A model generated the notes under the pieces. The model ran no database searches, was not told the origin of the DNA, and was given only the letters and a program-made list of their open reading frames with translations. Shown piece after piece: positions 7,741 to 17,700 of a DNA stretch of 35,784 bases. Each line of letters starts with the position of its first letter. Position 1 is the first letter of the stretch. The position numbers and the translations under genes were made by a program. The stretch comes from an uncultured Flavonifractor sp. (lineage in GTDB: Bacteria; Bacillota; Clostridia; Oscillospirales; Oscillospiraceae). The stretch spans positions 1 through 35,784 of the forward strand of contig CALWXZ010000012.1 in the NCBI GenBank assembly GCA_944385625.1. The letters run 5' to 3'.

Positions 7741-8562
7741 ATGAAAAAGGAGTTGGTGCAGGAAGCCGTTACACTGACCCAGGAGTGCCTGACGCGCTAT
7801 TGGCAGCTGGATTGTGAATATGTACTGGGCTATTGTGACAGGGACGTCGTGTGGGTGGGGTCCCTGGGAAACCAGTTTATCGAGGGCTGGGAGGCCACGG
7901 CGGCCGACCTGCGGGCGGCCATGGCGGAGATTAAGCCCTGCCATCTGCTGCGCCAGGAGTTTACCGTGGTGCAGAATGTGGGCAGCGCCTGCACGGTGGT
8001 AGGCCGATATCTGACCACCACTGACGACGAGGTGGGTTATTTTTTACAGGCCCAGCAGCGGTGTACCTTTACCTGGGAATTGGGGAAAGACGGGTGGAGG
8101 ATCAAACATATCCATGTGTCCAATCCCATGGGAGAGCTGAAAATTTCAAAAGGGGAGAGCTTTGTCAACGCCCTGGGAGAGATGAGCAAAAAATATATCC
8201 GGCACCGGCTGTCCTCCCAGTTGAGCGAGGAGCGGCTGGTCATTGCGGACAGCCTGGGTACCACCCACTTTATCATGCCCTCGGAGATCCTGTACGCCAT
8301 GGCCAGCGGACGCAGCTGTATTTTGTATCCGCTGTCCGGCGGGGAGATTCATGCTCGCGTCAGTATTTCCGCCTTTCTGGAGCGGGTTGGGGCGGCTTTT
8401 TTGGTGGTCCACCGGAGCTATGCGGTCAACAAGGCCTACATTTCCCGGATTCAGCCCTATGAACTCGTTCTGGTTGACGGAAGTCGAATTCCCGTTCCGG
8501 TGAAGAAGTTCCGGGAGATCCGGGCGGAGTTGGCGGCCATCTATCAGACGGAGCGCAGATAA
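7741..8562 (+). CDS. LytTR-domain transcription regulator with N-terminal NTF2/SnoaL-like domain
   Basis: This 273-residue protein has two parts. Residues 1-130 look like an NTF2/SnoaL-like cone-shaped fold (paired DCEYVLGYCDRDVVWVGS and WELGKDGWRIKHIHVS strands), usually a small-molecule or dimerisation module. Residues 160-270 are a LytTR DNA-binding domain (ILYAMASGRSCILYP, FLVVHRSYAVNKAYI, VDGSRIPVPVKKF). There is no receiver domain, so it is not a classical response regulator. The start is set by AGGAGGTGA 4 nt upstream and the promoter at 7681. It is followed by a terminator and by the giant surface protein gene, whose promoter is preceded by a direct repeat spaced like LytTR half-sites. 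Control of that gene is a reasonable inference, not a demonstrated fact. Confidence 0.88.
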   Translation: MKKELVQEAVTLTQECLTRYWQLDCEYVLGYCDRDVVWVGSLGNQFIEGWEATAADLRAAMAEIKPCHLLRQEFTVVQNVGSACTVVGRYLTTTDDEVGYFLQAQQRCTFTWELGKDGWRIKHIHVSNPMGELKISKGESFVNALGEMSKKYIRHRLSSQLSEERLVIADSLGTTHFIMPSEILYAMASGRSCILYPLSGGEIHARVSISAFLERVGAAFLVVHRSYAVNKAYISRIQPYELVLVDGSRIPVPVKKFREIRAELAAIYQTERR

Positions 8563-8564
8563 GG

Positions 8565-8597
8565 ACGGCGGCTGGAGTTCAGCGCCGTTCTTTTTTA
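8565..8597 (+). terminator. Intrinsic terminator of the LytTR gene
   Basis: ACGGCGGCTG pairs with CAGCGCCGT with one bulged G, and a run of Ts follows (TTCTTTTTTATT). It begins 2 nt after the stop codon. Confidence 0.8.
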
Positions 8598-8608
8598 TTG
8601 ATCTGGTT

Positions 8609-8636
8609 TTTTCATTTCAAATTTTTAGCTTTTCAT
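8609..8636 (+). promoter_or_regulatory. Candidate LytTR operator (two half-sites 21 bp apart)
   Basis: TTTTCAT occurs at 8609-8615 and 8630-8636, exactly 21 bp apart, ending 10 bp before the -35 box of the giant gene. LytTR proteins bind pairs of direct repeats on one helix face with this spacing, just upstream of -35. The half-site is not a good match to the published LytTR consensus, so this rests on spacing and position. Confidence 0.4.
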
Positions 8637-8646
8637 GTAGCGAATC

Positions 8647-8675
8647 TTGTCAATTAAAGGGCTACCTTTTATAAT
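8647..8675 (+). promoter_or_regulatory. Near-consensus sigma-A promoter for the giant SLH protein
   Basis: TTGTCA and TATAAT are separated by 17 bp. The predicted transcript has a leader of about 74 nt that contains a TGGTCC/GGACCA pair (8704-8709 with 8732-8737) just ahead of the GAGGAGG ribosome site, a possible but unproven control point for translation. Confidence 0.85.
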
Positions 8676-8755
8676 AAATCTGATATATGTGCAAGAAGTC
8701 TTGTGGTCCATTTGTACTGACGCGCAGGACGGGACCAATATGAGGAGGAACAGAA

Positions 8756-11700
8756 ATGAAGCAAGGGAAGCGAATCTTAGCCGGCTGCCTGGCCACCATT
8801 TTGCTGCTGGGCCTGTTTCCCGACTGGGGCGGTTTGATTCCCACGGCCCAGGCGGCCAACGGCACCACCATTGACGCCTTCGGCATCCAGATGACGGATT
8901 GGACGGCGGAGGAAAAGGCCCAGGCGGAGGGGGAAGCCCCCATCGGCGTGGGCTATCAGACCAAGACCTCCCTGCTGACCCATGCGGAGCTGTATGTGTC
9001 CCTGGGTTACGACAGGGATACCAGGCTCACCGGAGTCAGGGACTGGAATAATCAGAATCGGATTTCAGATGTGACCAACGGTGTGACCTGGTATAGCAAT
9101 AGCGGCCTCTACCAGGAGCAGGCGCCCTATACCTTTGTGGAGACAGCCGCCATGGATGCCTCCAACAGCGGCAAGGACGATTATATCGCCAGCCTGGCCT
9201 ACAACAAAAAAAGCAACAGCATCCAGCTGTTTGTGACCACCACCGATGGCGATAACAAGGTGGTGGCCGGGCCGGTGACCGTGGCCTCTGGCGACAGCCT
9301 GAAGCAGATGCGGGACCTGGATACCTATGAACTGCGGGGAGCCATGACGGTGGCCGCCGGTGATTTTGACGGCGATGGCAAGGATACAATCGTGGTCTAT
9401 CTGCCCACCGTGGATAATGGCGTGAATCCTGTTATCTATGAGTATAAAATTGAAGATAATTCTGCATTAGTGCCCAGTTCCAGCATAGCTGAAAATGTGT
9501 ATTCCATACTGGGGCTGGACGGCGCACTGAAAGATCTCGACGACCACGATCTGGAGAATCAGCCCATGGTCTCTCTGGTGGCAGAGGATATCGACAAGGA
9601 CGGCTTTGATGAACTGGTTGTTACCGCCGGTATGAATTGTGTAGATACGGATAACATGAACACCAGCGCCAAGGGCCGGTTAGGTTCCCAAACCTTTATC
9701 TATGAATGGGTGGGCTCGAAGTGGAACCAGACTTTTCATATGGATCTGAATACCGATCCCAATGGCACCGCAGATGGCAATGGCCGGATTGTCTGGGCCT
9801 CCTCCACAGTGGGAAATTTGAACATTTCCACCGACATCTCCACCGCAGACTACATGGAGATCCTCTCCGCGGGGTTTGTAGATAGTGGATGGCCCGATAA
9901 TAATGGACAAGTGATCCCTTGGATGATTCTGGTGGAAGAGGCGTCAAAAATTGGGGTAGTGGGCATACGGGTGAATCCCCAGGACCCCATTAAAGAGTCC
10001 AAGCCGGTTCAGGTAGGGGAGGTCACGGCCCAAAACCAGATATGCAATTATGAGGTATATATACGCCAAAAAGTCGATGCCAACGGGTTTACAAGAGGGG
10101 GCTTTTATGGGCTGATTGACGAGACAAATTCCCTGCTGCAGGTCCAGGCGTTCGCGGACAAGGGCTACAAGGAAAGGGACTCGGTATTTATCGCCGGCAG
10201 CGTATATCAGATGGACCAGGATCGCTTGAGCCTGTCGTATACCCCGGAGTATTTCAAAGGTGCGGACCGTTGGGCGAATCGCACCCAACTGACCAATACC
10301 AACGTGCAGTCGGTGGTGGCCGGCAATTTTGACGGCAACAGTGAGGGCAAGGAGCAGCTGATCTTTGTCACCAGCCTTCGGCAGTCAGGAAAAAACAATA
10401 GTTATTCCCAGATGTGGTATATTTACAATGGGGCGGGCGCCGATGCGAAGGGCAACGACTGGAAGAGCAACCACTCCGACTATCTGGTCTCCCACAAGGG
10501 GGCCTTCTACATGACGCTGAACGCGGTGGACCCGGATAATGACAGCCCTGTCGTCACGCTGGAGGGGGTAACGCGGACCTACAGCCAGCCCGATGTAATG
10601 GCCATTCTGGAGGCCCCGCCGTACTTTGAGGAAATGGGTAAAACAGGAAATGGAAAGACTGCCTACGGGACCAACCAGTCCTCTGGCTCCACGGGTGGGC
10701 AGAGTTTTGCCTACTCTTCAGGACTATCGGTGGGATGGGATTGGACAATTCCGGGTATGGACACTGGCACTGGCGTAGATTTCACGATCAAAAACAGTTT
10801 GAATTATGGCAGTTCTACCTCTCAAAAGCGGACCTGGTCCATTGAGTATTCCAATGACTCAGGCCAAAATGCGGTGGTGGTATACCGCTGCCCGGTGGTA
10901 TCCTATCTCTATAAGGATCAGAATGATAAGTCAATCATTATCAATAAAAATGGTATGCCCATTACTTCTGTGATCCCGGTAGAGGATTACAACAAGGCTG
11001 CCAAGGAGTATAAGCTGAGTGAGATTACCGACGCGGTGGTGGATCTGGGCGAACCGGGCAACCCCAGCAGCTACCGCAGCTCCATAACAGGTCTGACCAA
11101 CGTAATATTAGGCGACCAAACCACAGGCACGCAGACTTCCCCTGACGGCTGGGTCCAGTACGCTGGACAGGGCACGGTCCAGCAGAGCCTCAGTTTGAGC
11201 AAGGACCAATCCCGGGTCTATACATATGCACTGGACTTATCGTTAAGTGCCTGGGGAAAATCGTTTGGCTTCAAGTTCGGGGACAGTGAGGGTTTCCAGT
11301 ACACCAAAAGCAGCTCCACGCTGGACGGCACCGGCGTATCCAAGTCCGGTTCCGTGGTCAGCAAAAAGGCGGAGGGCTACGATTTTCAGTGGAAGTTTGC
11401 CACCTGGCAGGCCAAGGTCAACGCCAATACCGTTCCTGTTCTGGGCTTCCTGGTGCAGGACGTGGTGGCGCCGCCCTCTCCGGCCCAGAACCTGACGGTG
11501 GATACGGTAAGCCAGGACAGCGTCACCCTGAGCTGGAACATCGGGGACCGGCCTGCCCAGCAGTACCGGATCTACCGGGTGCTGGAGGAAACCGGCACGC
11601 CCTATGTGCTGGTGGGAGCTACCGACGGCACGGCTACCAGCTATACCCTCACCGACCTTCAGCCCGGCGATACCTATACCTATGTGGTGCGGGGCGTGGG

Positions 11701-14700
11701 TTATGATGATGAGGGCAACGCCAAGGTTTCGGTGGACAGCTCCCCGGTCACCGTCCGCACCACCTCCGCCACCGCCGCCGATGTGACCATCACCCTGTCG
11801 GGGGTGGACGAGGAGGGCGTCCTCCACTCCAGCGGCGATTCGGCCTCCATCACAGCCAACGTATATAATCCCACCCCCAGCGCCTCCGTCTCCTATCAGT
11901 GGCAGATTCGTACCCCCGGAAATGCCCAGTGGACCAATCTGACCAACATCAAGGATGCGAAGGATGCGAACATCAAAAACGTGTCGGGTGCCACCAGCAG
12001 CAGCCTGACTCTTGGGACGATTAAAGCGGCTCTGAATGGCGGCGCCCTGCGCTGCGTGGTGACGGTGTCCTCCAAGGACGGCACGCCGGAATACTACTAC
12101 AGCCCGATTGCCACCCTGAATCTAAGCGGAAGCCAGACCGTCACCCACATCACCGTGGTGGGCGCCGCCGAAGGGACGGGCGATCTGGAAAGCCCCTATG
12201 TGGCCCAGTCCGGCTATACAACCAACATCGAAAAGGTGCAGGAGATCATGGTGAAGACGCCGGTGACGGTGGAAGCTGACGGGGTTTCCTACACTGTTTA
12301 TTCCGCGGGGCAGGACGGCCAGACCAAGTATGTGGGCATCGCCTTTGTTGACGGACAGCCCCAGTATGTCTCCGTCACCAACTCCGGCGAGACCTATACC
12401 GTCGGTGACCCCCTGACCGCCAGTGAGATTCAGTACCACTATTTGAATAGTGAAGGTAAAGATACGGTTTATGAGGGTGATCTGCAGGGCTTTGACGGCT
12501 ATGCCACCGAGACCGTAACAGAGGGGGAAAAGACCTACCTCCGGGTGTACCAGTTTAGTGGGGGTGACAGTAACGCCCCTAAGACAGAGTATTGGTATTC
12601 TTTGGAGGATGAGAAATATTATACCCGCAGCGGCGATGAGGGCACCGGATATACCTATACCCTGCCGGAGGAACAGCCCACAGGGGATCTGCGGACCGTG
12701 TACTACTCTAAGGCGGAGAACCTCATCATCACCGATCCCGTGGACAAGGTAGAGAGGGAGAAGCCGGACGAGACAGAGACCGGAGGAGCCGGCACCGGAG
12801 GAACCGGCACCACAGAAACGCCCGAGACGGAAACAGTGGACCCCAGCGAGGGCTACGAGAAGTACGAGGTGTACCGCTTGGATAACAGCGGGGCCTATCG
12901 CTTTAACACCGTGATTTGGGCGGTGGGTGACAGCACGCTCTACCAGGACAGCCCCGCAGCCCAATACGCCGACCGCAGCGCTCTGAGCATGGAGTTCCAG
13001 GATGGAACGGTAACGAAAACGACCACGAGTATCCAGCACACCGATGGAACGGAGCTGACCCTCACTGCTGGTGTGACCCTTGCCGAGCAGCCGGACAAGA
13101 AGGTAGATACGACGGTGGACTTTATCATTACCGATACCGACACCGGAAGTAAGACCACCCTGGTGGCATCCAGCAACAGCCCGGTGACCTGGCGGGCCCC
13201 GGCAGCCGGACTCTATCGGATCACGGCCACCGCCCGGGTCAGCAAATCCACCATCGCCAGCTCCTCCAGCTGCTACTACTATGCCCGGGCGGTGGATACC
13301 ACCGGGTCCACCACGGAGTACCGCCTGCTGGCGCAGCAGAATGGCAGCCAGGTTACCGAGATCGCGTATAACGGCCAGCCTGTCACCCTGACCCTCCAGA
13401 GCCGCGCGGCCGCAAGAGCCGACGGCACCCCCGGCGCGTGGAGCGACGTGGAGGAGGGCGTCTCCTTTACGGTAAATGGCCAGGCAATTTCGGGCGACGT
13501 CTGTACACCCGACGCCGCGGGCGCCTATGACTTTATCGCCAGCGTGGATGGAACTCAGGTGGCCACGGCCCGGCTGGAGATCAGCAAACTTTCCCTCACT
13601 CTTGCCCCCATGTGGGAGGGAATGGAGCAGAGCAATGTCAACAGCGCGCCCCAGTACCTGTCCGATATCCAAATCCGGGTAACCGGCACGATGGTGGACC
13701 AGGACGAGGCCTTGCTGTCCCAGGCGCTGGCTGTCTCCTGCGCCCTGTACGATGAAAACGGAGAGAACCAGAATGTCACCGGCGCCTATGACGTCAATCT
13801 GGTGTGGACCACCGATGACGCCGGCGCGCTGACAGAGGCCGCCCGGAAGATCCAGTCCCGGTATGAGGTTACTCTGGAACAGGAGACTCTGTATAGCATG
13901 AGCGGGTCCGTGGTAGTCTCCTTCCGCAGCGGCGAAAACGGCAGCCTCAGCGCCATGTACCGGGATGAGTCCCAGACCGAGCTGCCCATTGTCTCCAGCA
14001 CGGGCACCTCCATTCCCAATGAGTACAGCGTAATCTTTACGGCCACGCCCCACAGCGGCTATGTGGTGGACCAGTGGACCGTGAACGGCCAGGTGGTCAC
14101 CGACGGCGTGGTCTCCTATCCCGGCGGCGGCCAGACCCTGAGCCTGGCTCTGGGGAACTATAAGGATGTGGGAAACGTTGCCGTTGAGGTGAGCTTTGCC
14201 AACAGCGACAATACCATTCAGTTTACCTCCGACGCCAACGGCAGCCTGACCGCCGCCGACGGCAGCGGAAACCAGCTGAGCTCCGGCTCCAGCGTGGCCT
14301 TCGGCGCCAGCGTGACCTTTACCGCCGCGCCGGCCGAGGGCTATATGGTGGACCACTGGACCGTGGACAATGTGGCCTATGTCTGGCCGGGTACCAGGGA
14401 GGACTACCGCCAGAGTACCCTGACGCTGGAGAATCTGTCCGCCGGACATCATGTGGCGGTGTTCTTTGCCCCGGAGGCCTATACCCAGGTGTCCGGCAGC
14501 GTGGTGAATACGGCCGGCCAGCCCTCTTCGGCGGCCACCCTGACCCTGACCGACACCGACGGCCAGGTCATGCAGCCTGAAAACGGCAGCTATCGGGTCC
14601 GCCAGGATGCCAGCCTGGTCTTTACCGCCAGCGCGGCGGCAGGGGACAGCAATACCACCGTCCGGGAGTGGCAGACCAGCACCGACGGGGTGGCCTGGAC

Positions 14701-17700
14701 CACGGTGACCGGCTCCGGCGGCCAGCCCAGCCTGACCATCCATAACCCCGCCGGGGAGAACCTGTATGTCCGGGCCGTTGTGGATGTGGCCCAGAGTTTT
14801 GACCTGGACTGGAAGATTCAGATGAGCGGCACGGGAGCGGTGCCGGAGGACGCCGCCATTACCGCCGTCAGCAACGGCGTGACGCTGACCGCCGGCGCGG
14901 CCCAGCCCGCTTATGTCCCCGTGGACTTCACCCTGGCGCTCAGCGACGCCTACTATGTGGTGGGCTGGAGCGACAATGTGGACAGCGCCGGCAAGACCGC
15001 ACGGCTGGAGAGCCTGACGGCGGATACCACTGTCATCGTTACCATCGCTAAAAAGCCGGTGGTGACCATTGACAGCCTGGAGGGCGGTACGGTACGCGTT
15101 ACCGGCACCGTCAACGGCCGCCCTGACCAGGTCATCAACAGCGGCGACTATGTGGACCTTGGCAGCGACCTTACGGTGACCCTGTATCCCAACAGGAACT
15201 ATGAGGTGGGCCCGCTGGACGGGATCGACGCCGCCTATACCGACGGCACCGGCAGCACCACCGACGACAAGACCTATTCCATCCAAAATGTGCAGTCCGA
15301 CCTGACCGTTGCCCAGCCCTGGGCGGCGCTTCCCCTCTATAACGTGACCTACGCCGCGGTGGATGCCGCCAGCGGGGAGGCTGGGACGGGCCACGCCGCC
15401 CTGACCGCCTCCGTGGAGCGCAAGGGGATGGAGATTTACCAGCAGGACGCCTTTGCCGGCGGCGCTGTTGCCCAGGGCTCCACCATCACCTTTACGGCCC
15501 GGCCTGAGGAGGGCTGCTGGATTCAGGGCTGGCAGATCAACGGCGAACTCTGGCCGGCTGTCGGCACCAGCCAGGTCGTCCGGCTGGAGAACCCGACGGC
15601 GGATACCGATGTCGCCGTCATCATCGCCAAAAAGCCGGTGGTGACCATTGACAGCCTGGAGGGCGGTACGGTACAGGTGACCGGTACCGTCAACGGCCGT
15701 CCTAACCAGGTCATCAGCAGCGGCGACTATGTGGACTTCGGCAGCGACCTTACGGTGACCCTGTATCCCGACAAGAACTATGAGGTGGGTCCGCTGGACG
15801 GGATCGACGCCGCCTATACCGACGGCACCGGCAGCACCACCGACAACAAGACTTATTCCATCCAAAATGTGCAGTCCGACCTGACCGTTGCCCAGCCCTG
15901 GGCGGCGCTTCCCCTCTATAACGTGACCTACGCCGTGGTGGACACCACCGGCGGGGAAGCAGGGGGAGGCCACGGTACTCTCACCGCCTCCGCGGAGCGC
16001 AAGGGAATGGACGCCTACCGGCAGGACGCCTTTGCCGGCGGCACGGTTGCCCAGGGCTCCACCGTCACCTTTACGGCCCAGCCCGAGGAGGGCTACCGCA
16101 TTCAGGAGTGGCGGGTCAACGGCGCGCTCTGGCAGATGGACGGCACCGACTACATCGGCACCACCCTAACCCTGGAGCGGATCGACGCCGATACGGAGGT
16201 TACCGTGCAGTTTGCCGAAGTGGGCAACAAGCTCACTGTCTCCGCTGGGAACCACGGCGGGATTGCCAGCGCCATGGTGGGCAGCACCGACCAGGTAAAC
16301 AATATTGAAAGCGGCTTCACCCTTGTGCCCGGCGCCAGTGTGACCATTACCGCCCAGCCGGACCCCGGTTACGAGGTGGACCAGTGGGTCATCAACGGCA
16401 GCGCTGTGGAAGGGGCCAGCGGCGACACCTTTACTTACACCGCAGAGACGGACCAGTCTGGTGCGGCGATCGCCGTAACCTTCCGTCAGGTGACGTACGC
16501 TGTCTCCTGGGAGGGCAGCCATGGCACCGTGACCGTCCAGGGCTATGAGGAGAACAGCGCCCAGATTCGGGGCGGAGAGCAGCTGGTCTTTACCGCTGTT
16601 CCCGACCAGGGCTACACCGTCACCGGTTGGACCGTGAACGGTCAGGAAGTAACTCAGGGCCTCTCCGGCAATACCCTGACCTGGACTGTGCCCAACGGGC
16701 AGGCGGCGGACCCCGTGGTCACCGGCTATGAGATTCGCGCCATCTTTGAAAGCGGCAGCTACGAGGTTGTCATCCAGCAGCCGGACCATGCCGTCATTAC
16801 TGCCAGTCAGGCGGATCTGGACGCCGTTGCCGGTGATACGGAGATCACCTTCACCGCCGAGCCGGAGGAGGGCTACCAGGTGGCGGGCTGGATTGTAAAC
16901 GGCCAGACCACCGACAGCAGCAGCGCCACTTACAGCATTCAGATCAAAGAAAACACCACCATCTCCGCCGTCATCGTGCCCAGCGCCTATCTTGTGACCT
17001 ACGGGCCCAACGACCCGGCCTGGGGCAGCGTCACCGCCGCAGGCGCGGCTGCCAGTCCCGCCAGCGTGGGGTACGGCCAGAGCATCACCTTCACCGCCCA
17101 GCCCAGTGCGTTCTACTACATTGCCGGCTGGCAGCTGGACGGCGTCCTGGTGGAAAATACTGCAAACCAAGCGGCCTTTACACTTACAGATGTGAAGCAG
17201 GCCCATACCGTTACCGCGGTATTTGCCGCGGCCATCTCCTTTGAGGTGGGGTATGAGTCGGGCGCCAACGGCAGCCTCAGCGCCACCGTCAACGGCGAAC
17301 CCCTTGTGCTGACTCCGGACCAGTATCAGAATGTCTGGGGCGGCAGCAAGCTGGTCTTTACCGCCCAGCCCAGCACCAGCGCCTATATGCTGGCGGGCTG
17401 GGAGGTCAGCACCGACGGCGGAAGGAACTATACCGCTGTCACAAGGGACAACATGGCGGCCTTTGGCATTTCCATGTCCCATCCGCTGGCCACCGTGCTG
17501 ACGGTGGACAACCTTGGCAGCAGCCTGAAGGTGCGGGCCAGCTACCAGGCATATGTAGGCTATACCCTTCCCACCGGCGGCGCAGACTACACCGTGCAGG
17601 TGGACAGCCTCAGCCCCAGCGATACGCAGCCGGAAGATCAGGTTCGGCAGGGCGGCGACGTGCGCTTTACCGTGGCGCCTGTGGCCGGCAAGACCCTCTC

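Noticed and set aside
8676..8755. A second c-di-GMP riboswitch in the leader of the giant gene
   Set aside because: The leader has a small TGGTCC/GGACCA hairpin but none of the GEMM-I core (GGCAAA, GACGCAAAGC), and I could not see c-di-GMP-II pseudoknot elements.
12122..15973. A 1,283-residue open frame on the minus strand inside the giant gene
   Set aside because: It is antisense to a well-supported coding sequence, is low-complexity (rich in G, H, A, V, L), and arises from the strong GC bias at third codon positions. The plus-strand gene has a signal peptide, domains and SLH repeats.
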